Origin: Lacipirellula limnantheis
Lineage (GTDB): Bacteria > Planctomycetota > Planctomycetia > Pirellulales > Lacipirellulaceae
DNA: 64,000 nt
NCBI RefSeq assembly: GCF_007746075.1
Contig: NZ_CP036339.1
Span: 2,490,885 to 2,554,884 of the forward strand
Reading direction: 5' to 3'
Of this stretch, positions 7,957-17,488 are shown one piece after another. A model generated the notes under the pieces. The model was not told the DNA's origin, ran no database searches, and saw only the letters and a program-made list of their open reading frames with translations. Both the position numbers and the translations under genes were made by a program. Every line of letters begins with the position of its first letter. Within the stretch, counting starts at the first letter, position 1.

Positions 7957-9102
7957 ATGCAGTTCCGCACCCGCGCCATCCACGTCGGCAACGAACCATG
8001 CCCCCAAACCGGCGCGGTCGTGCCCCCGATCCACTTGGCGACGACCTTCGTCCAGCCCGGCGCCGGCGAATGGGGGGAATTCGACTACTCGCGCAGCGGC
8101 AATCCGACGCGTAAGAGTTTTGAAACGACTCTCGCCTCGCTTGAAGGGGGCGTCGGCGCCCTCGCATTTGCCACCGGCATGGCCGCCACTCACTGCGTCA
8201 TCGCATCGCTCAAAAGCGGTGATCACGTCGTCGCCTGCAGCGACATCTACGGCGGAACTTACCGGCTGCTGCACAAGATCGCCAACCGCGCCGGCATCAC
8301 GGTGACGCTTGTCGACACCGCCGATCTCGCCAAAGTCGCAGCAGCGTTCACGCCGGCGACGAAGCTCCTCTGGATCGAGAGCCCCGGCAACCCGCGCATG
8401 TCGATCACCGACATCGAGGCCTGCGCCAATCTTGCCCATGGCCGCGGTGCGCTGCTGGGCGTCGACAGCACGTTTGCGACGCCCGTCCTCACGCGGCCGC
8501 TGGAGCTCGGCGCCGACATCGTGATGCACTCCGCCACCAAGTACATCGGCGGCCATAGCGACGCGATGGGCGGGGCCCTCGTGGTCCGTGACCCGGCGCT
8601 GCTCAAGGAGCTTTACTTCGTGCAGAACGCCACCGGCGCCGTGATGGGGCCGCTGGAGTCGTTTCTCTGTTCGCGCGGCCTCAAGACGCTGGAACTGCGC
8701 GTACGCGAGCAATGCCGCACGGCCCAGCAGCTCGCCGAGTGGCTGGCTTCCCACCCGCGAGTGGCTCAGGTACTCTACCCTGGGTTGACCGGGCATGCCG
8801 GTCACGAGCTAGCGCGCCGGCAAATGGGCGGGCAGTTCGGGGCGATGATTTCGTTCGAAATCCGCGGCGACCTCGCGGCCGGCAAGCGATTTGCAGAGTC
8901 GACGAAACTGTTCAGCCTGGCCGTGAGCCTCGGCGCCGTCGAGTCGCTGATCGAACAGCCGGCGTCGATGTCGCACGCCAGCTACGACGCCGCCGATCGC
9001 GCCAAGCACGGCATCGCCGACGGGCTGATCCGGATTTCGGTCGGCCTGGAGGCGTTTGAGGATTTGCGCGACGATTTGGAATCAGCATTCGGCGCGATTT
9101 AA
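7957..9102 (+). CDS. Cystathionine gamma-synthase/lyase-type PLP enzyme (second of two)
   Basis: A 381-residue member of the same family as its upstream neighbour but clearly divergent in sequence. The N-terminus (MQFRTRAIHVGNEPCPQTGA) is canonical. DYSRSGNPTRKSFETTLASL holds the PLP-phosphate contacts (43-62) and FATGMAA is at 71-77. The cofactor lysine is Lys195 in SATKYIGGHSD, and AVESLIEQPASMSH lies in the C-terminal domain. It reads more like the cystathionine gamma-synthase/gamma-lyase branch than its neighbour does. Together the two may catalyse consecutive or opposite transsulfuration steps; which is which needs biochemistry. It is 138 bases downstream and probably shares the riboswitch-controlled transcript. 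Confidence 0.88.
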   Translation: MQFRTRAIHVGNEPCPQTGAVVPPIHLATTFVQPGAGEWGEFDYSRSGNPTRKSFETTLASLEGGVGALAFATGMAATHCVIASLKSGDHVVACSDIYGGTYRLLHKIANRAGITVTLVDTADLAKVAAAFTPATKLLWIESPGNPRMSITDIEACANLAHGRGALLGVDSTFATPVLTRPLELGADIVMHSATKYIGGHSDAMGGALVVRDPALLKELYFVQNATGAVMGPLESFLCSRGLKTLELRVREQCRTAQQLAEWLASHPRVAQVLYPGLTGHAGHELARRQMGGQFGAMISFEIRGDLAAGKRFAESTKLFSLAVSLGAVESLIEQPASMSHASYDAADRAKHGIADGLIRISVGLEAFEDLRDDLESAFGAI

Positions 9103-9145
9103 CGGTTGGTAGTGCAGACGTATGTAATAACTTAACGCGAATCGC

Positions 9146-9231
9146 TTTAACCACGGAGCACACAGAGAGCACAGAGGGAATAGATAATAGAGAGAAATTT
9201 TTTCCGTGTTCTCTGTGTGCTCTGTGGTAAA
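9146..9231. repeat. Dispersed imperfect inverted repeat (CACAGAG type), copy A
   Basis: The left arm (TTTAACCACGGAGCACACAG...) and right arm (...CTGTGTGCTCTGTGGTAAA) form a long imperfect hairpin of about 28-30 bases per arm. The arms have an internal 7-9-base periodicity (CACAGAG). The same element type recurs at 63395-63474, and a related one at three other places in this window. Confidence 0.75.
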
Positions 9232-9294
9232 TGAATTAACTGATTGCGTACAAATCAAGGCCCCGCATCGTCGGGAGCCCACTGGAGCCTTACG

Positions 9295-10206
9295 ATGCAA
9301 CTTGGTTTTGTGACCGCCATCTTCGGCGATCTGAAGTTCGAAGAGGTGCTGAAGCACGCTTCCGAGATCGGCTTCGACTGCGTTGAAGTCATGTGCTGGC
9401 CCCCCGGGACGTCCGATCGGGAGTATGGCGGCGTTTGCCATCTCGACTGCAACGACTTCAGCCAAAGTCAGGCGGACGATACGCGGGCCCTCTGCGAGAA
9501 GCATGGCGTCTCAATCTCGGCGCTTGGCTACTATCCCAATCCGCTGTCGCACAACGAAGAAGAGGCGACGGTCGCGCGATCCCATATCCGCAAAGTCGTC
9601 GATGCGGCGACGAAGCTTGGACTTCCCGGCATCAACACGTTCATCGGCGCCAACCAGTTCCAGTCGCTTGAAGAGAATCTGTCGCATTACGAAAAGGTCT
9701 GGCCGGAGATCATTCGCTACGCGGAAGATCGCAACATGCGCGTCGGCATCGAAAACTGTCCGATGATGATTGACGAGAGCTGGCCGTTCGGATGGAATCT
9801 GGCCCGCACGCCGGCGATTTGGCGGCGAATGTTCGAGATCATTCCGAGCGTCTTCTTTGGGCTCAACTACGACCCCTCGCATCTACGGATGCAGCTCATG
9901 GATCCGATCGCCCCGGTCTACGAGTTCGGGCAGCGTATTTTTCACAGCCACGCGAAGGACATGCGCATCGACGTCGAAAAGCTCAACCGCCTCGGCTCGC
10001 TCGTGCCGCCGATGCAGCGGAGCACCGCGAAGATTCCCGGCCTCGGCGACGTGAACTGGGGAAAGTACATCGGCGCCCTCGCCGACGTCGGCTACGACGG
10101 CCCGGTCTGCGTCGAAGTCGAGGACCACGCCTTCGAGGGCAGTTTGGAAAAGCGACGGAAGTCGCTGGAGATAAGCTACCGCGTCCTGCGGCCGTTGATT
10201 GCTTAA
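9295..10206 (+). CDS. Sugar phosphate isomerase/epimerase-like protein (xylose-isomerase-type TIM barrel)
   Basis: The 303-residue product starts MQLGFVTAIFGDLKFEEVLK. I use the ATG at 9295, with GGAG 8 bases upstream. The order of putative metal ligands fits the AP-endonuclease-2/xylose-isomerase-like TIM-barrel family: Glu in RVGIENCPMM, Asp and His in NYDPSHLRMQ, His in FHSHAKDM, Glu in VCVEVEDHAFEG. Such proteins are abundant in planctomycetes and usually isomerise or epimerise sugars or inositols. The substrate is not visible. It stands alone between two repeat elements. Confidence 0.82.
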   Translation: MQLGFVTAIFGDLKFEEVLKHASEIGFDCVEVMCWPPGTSDREYGGVCHLDCNDFSQSQADDTRALCEKHGVSISALGYYPNPLSHNEEEATVARSHIRKVVDAATKLGLPGINTFIGANQFQSLEENLSHYEKVWPEIIRYAEDRNMRVGIENCPMMIDESWPFGWNLARTPAIWRRMFEIIPSVFFGLNYDPSHLRMQLMDPIAPVYEFGQRIFHSHAKDMRIDVEKLNRLGSLVPPMQRSTAKIPGLGDVNWGKYIGALADVGYDGPVCVEVEDHAFEGSLEKRRKSLEISYRVLRPLIA

Positions 10207-10216
10207 GCGAGGAGAA

Positions 10217-10396
10217 TTCAACCACGAAAGCGCCAGGACATCAAGGAAGACTCGAAGAAGCAACCGCGAATCAACGCCGATGAACGCAGATACGTGCATT
10301 GGCGTTGCGTCATTAGCGATTCCTTACAGTCGTCCGCTAATACCGTCGGTAGTTCCTTTGTGCTTCTCTTCGTGCCTTCGTGTCTTGGTGGTTAAT
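10217..10396. repeat. Dispersed imperfect inverted repeat (AACCACGAAG type), copy B
   Basis: The outer arms TTCAACCACGAAAGCGCCAG... and ...TTCGTGTCTTGGTGGTTAA pair imperfectly. An inner part contains CGCGAATCAACGCCGATGAACG opposite GGCGTTGCGTCATTAGCG, again imperfectly complementary. The design matches the copy at 36880-37051, including the inner arms. It fills the gap between two convergent genes. Confidence 0.65.
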
Positions 10397-10406
10397 ATGC
10401 CACCGC

Positions 10407-12848
10407 TCAGTTCGTTTTAACGATGCGCCAGCAGCGGTGAATTCGCTTGTTGCGGAAGTCCTCAGGGACGGTCTGTTTCGAGATCTCGCGGACCGTCGCG
10501 CCATTTAGCGCTGGCTCGTCGAACTTGAACTTCCGCGAGTTCGTCGAGAAGTAAATCACGCCGCCGGGGTTCATACAGCGCAGGACTTCGTTCAGCAGCC
10601 ATTGGTGATCTTGCTGCACGTCCCAGTCGTCTTCGACCCGCTTGCTGTTGGAGAACGTCGGCGGATCGACGACCGCGAGATCGAACTGCGGCCGGCCGTT
10701 GAGCGACGCGACGAACTCGCGTGAATCGGCGCGAACAAACTGGTGCTGTAGTCCCCGCAGCCCATTCAATTCGAAGTTCCGCTCTGCCCATTCCAGGTAT
10801 ACCGGCGAAAGATCGACGGTGACCGTTTCAATCGCCCCGCCAGCCGCGGCGTACACGCTGAACGAACCAGTGTAAGCGAATAGGTTGAGCATCCGCTTGC
10901 CGGCCGCGGCGTCGCGCACCATCCCGCGCGTCACGCGGTGATCGAGGAAGAGGCCCGTGTCGAGATAGTCCGAGAGATTAACCTCGAATTTCAGTCCCGC
11001 TTCGTTGACGATCTTCAGTGCGCTGCGATCGTCGAATCGTTCGTATTGCTCTTTGCCGCGCTGTCGTTGGCGGTGCTTGAGGAACGTCAACTCCATGGGC
11101 GTTTCGAGCGCCTCGGCGGCGGTGCGGACCATGTGGTCGAGCCAGTCGGCATGCTCGGCCGCGGTCCGGTCGTGGGGGCGATCGAACTCGGCGATATGGA
11201 GCGCATCTTCGTAGCGATCGACGACCAGCGGCGCCTCGGGGATGTCGCGTTCGTAAATGCGATAGCAGGTAATGCCGCGCTTCGTCGGCCAGCGACGTAA
11301 GTGGCGGGCGAGTTTCTTGAGCCGATTGCCGAACTCGGCGGCTTGGCGGTCGGCTTCTGCGCGGAGGCCGCCGAAGGCGGGGCGGGGGCGAGCCGGGAGT
11401 GAGGGCGAGGGACTCGGCGCAGAAATGGCGACAGGAACCTCTTCCGCTGGTCGAGAGGAAGGCTGTGCCTGATCGCTCTCGAGTTGATTGGATTGGTCCC
11501 CCTCCCCTTGAGGGGGAGGGGATAGGGGAGGGGTGATCGAAGTGGCAGAACGCTCGGCCACTGTTCTAGTCGGCCGCTCAACGGGGTCGGGGACCTCTTG
11601 CCACTGGCGACTATCTCCTGAATTGGCGCTCTCCAGTGGCAAAAGGTCCCCGACCCCTTCGCCGCTTCCCATGCCTTCAGCGCCGACAGCTTTCGCAGCC
11701 ACATCCTTCCGCCGCGGCGGCTTCGGTCCAAAGAACTGATACAGATTGCACTGCAGTCGCCCGTTGTACAGCTTGCGGCGCTTGTCAGCCTCTTGCCCAA
11801 CCAACCGTTCGAAGTCGGGATGCGCCGTGAGAATAAAGTGCGACCAGGTCTTCAACCGCCGAAGCACGTCGGGCATCGAGCGGTAGAGCTCTTCGATCTC
11901 CGCCTCTTCGCCCATTCGCACGCCGTAGGGCGGGTTCGTAATGACGCAGCCGTACTGGCGGCTGCTCGTGAGCTCGTCGAATGTGTGTTGTTGGAAGTGA
12001 ACGTCGTCGGCCACTCCGGCCAGCCCGGCGTGGTAGCGAGCAAGCTTGAGCGACTCGGGATCGGCGTCGCAGCCGATCGGCCGTAGTTGCAACGCGGGCA
12101 GCGCCAGGTCGGCGGCTTCTTCGCGGGCGGCCTGCCACGCGGCCGCCGGGATTTGATTCCAGCCTTCGGCGGCGAACTGGCGATTGCGACCAGGGGCGAG
12201 GCGGCGACCAATCATCGCGGCTTCGATGATAATCGTGCCGGTGCCGCAGAACGGGTCGACCAACGGGCGATCGGGTTTCCAAAAGCTAAGTTGCACCATT
12301 GCCGCAGCAAGCGTTTCGCGCAGCTGAGCGGCGGCGGCGAGCGTGCGGTAGCCGCGGCGATGCAGCCCGTGGCCCGAGGTGTCGAGATCGATCGTCGCGA
12401 GATCGTTCACCAGCGAGACTTCGGCGGCGACGGGCGGACCCGTTTCGGGAAGTTCAACGCCCGGGCGCGCCGCGAGCAAGCGTTCGACAATCGCCTTTTT
12501 CACCGAACGCTGGATCGCGGGGACGCTGGATAGTTGCGACTTGATGGAACGCCCCCCGACGGGAATCGCAGCGTCGGCGGCAATCCACTCTTCCCACGGT
12601 AGCTCGCGGGTCGTGTCGAACAGTGCGTCGAAATCGGCGGCAGTGAACGACGCCACTTCGACCAGAACGCGGTCGGCCGAGCGAAGCCACATGTTGGCGC
12701 GGCACAGCGCCGTCGCATCGCCGCTAAATGCAATCCGACCAGGACGCGCCACTTTGGCCCCGTAGCCGAGGTCGCTCAGTTCGCGCACGACGACCGCCTC
12801 CAGGCCGAAAGCGGAAGTGGCAATCAAATTGAACGGCGCGGCGGGCAT
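10407..12848 (-). CDS. rlmKL: Bifunctional 23S rRNA methyltransferase RlmK/RlmL
   Basis: The 813-residue fusion should methylate two guanines of 23S rRNA (m2G2445 and m7G2069 in E. coli numbering). I use the ATG at 12848 (MPAAPFNLIATSAFGLEAVV); the 37 codons before it are unlike the family. Order of parts: THUMP region (to about 160), RlmL methyltransferase with DPFCGTGTIIIEAAMI and NPPYGVRMG (near 304), a linker, then RlmK with FAYTGSFSVYAAAGG (near 655) and VVDPPTFSNSKR. The linker (about 386-493) is unusually long, low in complexity and rich in Pro, Ser and Gly. Its DNA contains palindromic repeats, so it looks like repeat DNA inserted in frame between two domains. Confidence 0.93.
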   Translation of the reverse strand: MPAAPFNLIATSAFGLEAVVVRELSDLGYGAKVARPGRIAFSGDATALCRANMWLRSADRVLVEVASFTAADFDALFDTTRELPWEEWIAADAAIPVGGRSIKSQLSSVPAIQRSVKKAIVERLLAARPGVELPETGPPVAAEVSLVNDLATIDLDTSGHGLHRRGYRTLAAAAQLRETLAAAMVQLSFWKPDRPLVDPFCGTGTIIIEAAMIGRRLAPGRNRQFAAEGWNQIPAAAWQAAREEAADLALPALQLRPIGCDADPESLKLARYHAGLAGVADDVHFQQHTFDELTSSRQYGCVITNPPYGVRMGEEAEIEELYRSMPDVLRRLKTWSHFILTAHPDFERLVGQEADKRRKLYNGRLQCNLYQFFGPKPPRRKDVAAKAVGAEGMGSGEGVGDLLPLESANSGDSRQWQEVPDPVERPTRTVAERSATSITPPLSPPPQGEGDQSNQLESDQAQPSSRPAEEVPVAISAPSPSPSLPARPRPAFGGLRAEADRQAAEFGNRLKKLARHLRRWPTKRGITCYRIYERDIPEAPLVVDRYEDALHIAEFDRPHDRTAAEHADWLDHMVRTAAEALETPMELTFLKHRQRQRGKEQYERFDDRSALKIVNEAGLKFEVNLSDYLDTGLFLDHRVTRGMVRDAAAGKRMLNLFAYTGSFSVYAAAGGAIETVTVDLSPVYLEWAERNFELNGLRGLQHQFVRADSREFVASLNGRPQFDLAVVDPPTFSNSKRVEDDWDVQQDHQWLLNEVLRCMNPGGVIYFSTNSRKFKFDEPALNGATVREISKQTVPEDFRNKRIHRCWRIVKTN
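11490..11657. repeat. Palindromic repeats embedded in the rlmKL linker
   Basis: Two palindromic units lie side by side inside the coding region. One is a near-perfect 25-base inverted repeat (11583-11607 against 11633-11657, 24 of 25 matching) built on GGGGTCGGGGACCT / AGGTCCCCGACCCC. The other, at about 11499-11536, is CCCCTCCCCTTGAGGGGGAGGGG, translated here as PPLSPPPQGEGD, a type seen as dispersed repeats in many genomes. Both keep the reading frame open. Confidence 0.75.
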
Positions 12849-13674
12849 GGCAGGCGACGGGGGACACTCGTCGGCGTTAGTATTTGGTGATCTTCCCGAA
12901 CGCGACGTTCTAGTCGGGGCGAACCTTTCACCATAGAGGAGGGGCAGGCCGTTTTCCATGGCTCAGCACGAAAGTCAGTATTCCGTCGCCGACGTGACGG
13001 ACCTACCAGCCTTGTGCACGAGGAAGAGCGCGTCGGGACAAGCTGCTCTCCTGCCAGAATGAAGAATGCCGCGGGTATCATCCTCATGCTGATCGGCATC
13101 ATGTTCTGGGCTTCTACGCGACCCTGTAGTTCGTGGCGTTTCCGACTCTTCTAGTAACGGTCGCCCTGTCCGGTGCTGGCCTCTGGTGCTTGGCACTCAG
13201 CGCGGCAATTCTATCGACGCCGGACCGACGGTGAGCCGCCGAATATGTGATACATGCAGTCGTTAGGGTCCTTGATGAAGCCGCCAAAGCTTCGAGGCCA
13301 AACGACAACTCCCCTCTTGATTTGGGCCACTGATCCTGGTCTAATGTACACGCGTTTAGTAGTTGGTTGGCGAGAAAAGTGAGGTCGGGCTCCTACTGTG
13401 TTGAGTCTCGAAGCAGTACGCTGCTGCGCGAGTTGGCAAAGGTTGGAGAGTAGTCGACATCCGGGGCCGGTACGCACTCTCGCGTGACGCGACAAGCAGC
13501 AACGCTATGTGAGGGGCGAATCGTGACCCAAGCATTTTTGTCGCGTCGCGCGTTGTTTCGTAAGTAGATGCAGAATAATGACTTAGGAATTGTGTCGCCA
13601 AAAACGTGATTCGCGACAGATTGGGTCGGGGGCGGCAGAAATAATCGCCTGGCGAGCCAATCGGCTCATCGGAG
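12849..13674. other. Long gap of about 825 bases, probably decayed DNA
   Basis: No intact gene is supported between rlmKL and the zinc-finger gene. Base composition drops in the second half. On the plus strand a broken small membrane-protein frame lies at 13059-13234. On the minus strand a short open stretch (13211-13495) contains an aromatic, basic segment VYIRPGSVAQIKRGVVVWPR without start signals. Both look like relics. Confidence 0.5.
13059..13234 (+). pseudogene. Remnant of a small two-helix membrane protein
   Basis: An ATG at 13059 opens MKNAAGIILMLIGIMFW, a clear transmembrane helix. The frame then becomes hydrophilic and stops at 13154. In another frame FYATL, an in-frame TAG (13127-13129) and FVAFPTLLVTVALSGAGLWC continue as a second hydrophobic helix, ending at 13234. 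A single frameshift plus one nonsense codon would restore a two-helix protein of about 58 residues. Chance hydrophobic frames in GC-rich DNA remain possible. Confidence 0.35.
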
Positions 13675-14145
13675 CTACAACCGGCAGGCGGGCGATCCGG
13701 TGCAGAAGAGTTTGTAGCGGGTGGGGCCGGCCCCACGACTGACGCGGATTTCGAGGAGGGCGCCGCACTTGGGGCAGTAATCGGGCTCGACGAACGAGCG
13801 GCCGCGATCGGCTGCGTCCTGGCAACCGACGCAGCGCCGCGCGCCGGGGTTGAACTCAAGCCGCTCCGGCGAGATCGGCTCGCGACAAATCTCGCAGATG
13901 ACGACCTGCTCCCAATCGTCGCCGTCGGTTTGATCAGGATCGAGTTTGACCGTTAGCGCTGGCCGCTTGCAGCGATCGCAGGTGAGGCCTTGGCCATGCG
14001 TGGCGAGAACCTCGCGGACGATCTCCTCCGGCGGATCGGTCGCGCGGCGAAAGTGGCCCAATGGCCGGAGCCGGCGAACGACCTCGGCCTCGCCGCAGAG
14101 AGTCCACCAGCCGCAATCTCGGCACTCAAGCTGAACCGACAGCAT
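13675..14145 (-). CDS. Zinc-finger protein with TraR/DksA-like segment
   Basis: The 156-residue cytosolic protein contains about six Cys pairs. It has CRDCGWWTLCG at the N-terminus, CDRCKRPALTV in the middle, then CREPISPERLEFNPGARRC followed by CxxC (VGCQDAADR), and CPKCGALLEIR near the end. The CxxxI(S/P)xxRLE...RCVxCQ pattern is that of the DksA/TraR C4 zinc finger. Here it is embedded in a longer multi-ribbon protein. DksA-type proteins act on RNA polymerase, but the coiled-coil region of DksA is absent, so a direct DksA role is doubtful. The gene stands alone. Confidence 0.72.
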   Translation of the reverse strand: MLSVQLECRDCGWWTLCGEAEVVRRLRPLGHFRRATDPPEEIVREVLATHGQGLTCDRCKRPALTVKLDPDQTDGDDWEQVVICEICREPISPERLEFNPGARRCVGCQDAADRGRSFVEPDYCPKCGALLEIRVSRGAGPTRYKLFCTGSPACRL

Positions 14146-14153
14146 AGGAGATT

Positions 14154-14253
14154 AATGACGAATGACAAAATCCGAATAACGAATGAACACACCATACGGG
14201 GTGGGGGCCTTGGTTGCTACTCATTCGGGTTTCGTCATTCGTCATTCGTCATT
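14154..14253. repeat. Inverted repeat built from ATGACGAATGACGAA units
   Basis: The left arm (14154-14186) and right arm (14221-14253) are complementary with few mismatches. Each is made of tandem 7-9-base units (AATGACG, ATTCGTC). The right arm ends on the first base of the purU stop codon region. A weaker relative, AATGACGAACCACGAACGAG, lies just upstream of purU at 15115-15140. Confidence 0.6.
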
Positions 14254-15110
14254 TACACCTTCAGCGCGACAACGCGGTTGAAGTGCAGCGCCACCTCGCG
14301 GTCGACGACGCGGCGGACGCCTTCGACGAGGCAGGCCGGCTCATTTTGTTGTTCGCCCCGGCGGATGATTTCGTCGCGGGAGGTCCCCGGAGCCACGGTG
14401 AACGTCGTCTGGTTGATGATTTGATTGCCGGCATCGAGTTCCGGCACGATGAAGTGGCAAGTTGCGCCGTAGGTAAGCATTCGCGCGGCGTGGGCGTCGT
14501 GGTAGGGACGCATGCCGGGGAACGAGGGCAACAATCCGTGGTGGAGATTGATGATGCGGCCGCCGGCATACTTCCAACAACTCGATGGCGGCAAGATCCG
14601 CATGTAGCGGGCCAGGATGACGTAATCGACGCCGAGCTCGTCGCAGATATCGATCATCCGCTCGTCGTCGGCGGAGCCGTCGGGACGTCCAATATCATGC
14701 CAAGGGACGTCGAACTCCTCAGCGAGGCCGCGACAGGTTTGCCGGTTGCTGATCAGCGCAGCGGCTTCGGCGGCGATCTCGCCGCTTTTGATCGCCGCCA
14801 GGACGGCTCGCGGCGTCTCTGTGCGGAGCGTACAGCAAATCGCCAGCCGAGGCTTGCGATCCAGTCGTCGCGGCATCCAGGTCCGAATCGACAGCCCAGT
14901 GCGCGCACTGATTTCGGCGATCGACTGGCGGAGCGACGCGTCGTTGGCGGGATCGAGTTCGACGCGCGTCAGCATCGAGAAGACCGACGCCTCGTCGTGA
15001 TCGTACATCTGGATCTCGGCGATGTTGCCCCCGAGCTGCGTCACGCAATGGACGATCGGGTCGGCGAGGCCGCGATGATCGGGACCGACGGCGGTGATGA
15101 CGTATTGCAT
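14253..15110 (-). CDS. purU: Formyltetrahydrofolate deformylase
   Basis: The 285-residue enzyme hydrolyses 10-formyl-THF to formate and THF, balancing one-carbon pools and supplying formate for purine synthesis. The N-terminal ACT domain (MQYVITAVGPDHRGLADPIV onward, about 1-85) is the regulatory part found in PurU. The catalytic formyltransferase domain follows. NLHHGLLPSFPGMRPY supplies the conserved His, and the segment GATCHFIVPELDAGNQI supplies the catalytic His/Asp region. Length and order match the family. The stop codon overlaps the arm of a dispersed inverted repeat. Confidence 0.93.
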   Translation of the reverse strand: MQYVITAVGPDHRGLADPIVHCVTQLGGNIAEIQMYDHDEASVFSMLTRVELDPANDASLRQSIAEISARTGLSIRTWMPRRLDRKPRLAICCTLRTETPRAVLAAIKSGEIAAEAAALISNRQTCRGLAEEFDVPWHDIGRPDGSADDERMIDICDELGVDYVILARYMRILPPSSCWKYAGGRIINLHHGLLPSFPGMRPYHDAHAARMLTYGATCHFIVPELDAGNQIINQTTFTVAPGTSRDEIIRRGEQQNEPACLVEGVRRVVDREVALHFNRVVALKV

Positions 15111-15329
15111 TTTTTAATGACGAACCACGAACGAGCCCGCGCGACGCGAAATGGCGCTCGCGTTACGGAACGCGTCATGGTAGTTCGTTGCGGTTGTGCA
15201 GGTTGTGACGGCGGTGCGGCGGGCGGCAAATCGCTCCCGGCGCGGGGGAAGTCTACGACGTAAGATAGCTTGCGCGGACGGCGCGCAGGAATCTTCTTTT
15301 CTACCGCTCCCCAGGCAGTTGCGCCTACG

Positions 15330-16859
<1,530 letters not shown>

Positions 16860-16894
16860 TTGCGCCGCGTTTTTGAACCGTCTGGACCATCCTG

Positions 16895-17467
16895 CTACCC
16901 GATAAGTTCCGCGTCGAAGTTAAGCGGTAATTGCGGGTCGGCTCCGTTCTGCGTGCTGAGCTCTTGGAACAACAGACTCGGCTGGATGTCGCAGTTGTGC
17001 TGGTACTTGCTGGCGTATTCCTTGTAGGCGCCAGTGATTTCGTGATAGAAGATTTGGCAGATCGGGACGCCGGGGTAGATGCGGATCGGCTGCACCGCGA
17101 ACATTTCAAGCGTCCAGTAACCGCAAAAGCCCACGTCGCCGAACCCCGCCGTCACGTGTACGAACAGGCCCAGACGTCCGATCGACGAACGCCCTTCAAT
17201 TTGAGGGACGAGATTGCGCGTTTCGGTGCGCTCGGCGGTGCGGCCGAGATAGAGTTGATTGGGGCTCAGCACAAAGCCCTCCGGCGGAATCTGCAGGCGT
17301 CGCACCCGATTCGCTTTGGCCATGTCGAGGATCACTTCCTCATAAACCATTAGCTCGTCGTGGAGCGTGAGGTTGTAGCTGTTGGGATTGAGCGCCGCGG
17401 GATTGTACGGGTCGATCTTCACGTCCCCGCCGAGCCGGGCGGCGATTTCTTGGCCGGAGAGAATCAT
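16895..17467 (-). CDS. dcd: dCTP deaminase
   Basis: The 190-residue cytosolic enzyme deaminates dCTP to dUTP (or further to dUMP in the bifunctional type), feeding dTMP synthesis. The start MILSGQEIAARLGGDVKIDP and NPNSYNLTLHDEL are typical. The active-site segment is EGRSSIGRLGLFVHVTAGFG, containing the conserved RSSxGR and the Thr-Ala-Gly-Phe motif. The length agrees with bacterial Dcd. The nth gene starts about 740 bases upstream on the same strand, and its stop is only 21 bases before the dcd start, so the two may be co-transcribed. Confidence 0.95.
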   Translation of the reverse strand: MILSGQEIAARLGGDVKIDPYNPAALNPNSYNLTLHDELMVYEEVILDMAKANRVRRLQIPPEGFVLSPNQLYLGRTAERTETRNLVPQIEGRSSIGRLGLFVHVTAGFGDVGFCGYWTLEMFAVQPIRIYPGVPICQIFYHEITGAYKEYASKYQHNCDIQPSLLFQELSTQNGADPQLPLNFDAELIG

Positions 17468-17488
17468 GGGGCGTTCCGTCGGAAGGCG

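Noticed and set aside
9146..9231. Considered whether the short-unit repeat could be a CRISPR array
   Set aside because: There are only two arms in inverted orientation with no regularly spaced identical repeats and no unique spacers. Hairpin-type repeats fit better.
13211..13495. 94-residue minus-strand frame with VYIRPGSVAQIKRG segment
   Set aside because: No ribosome-binding site or family signal; it lies in a low-GC relic region and overlaps the broken gene.
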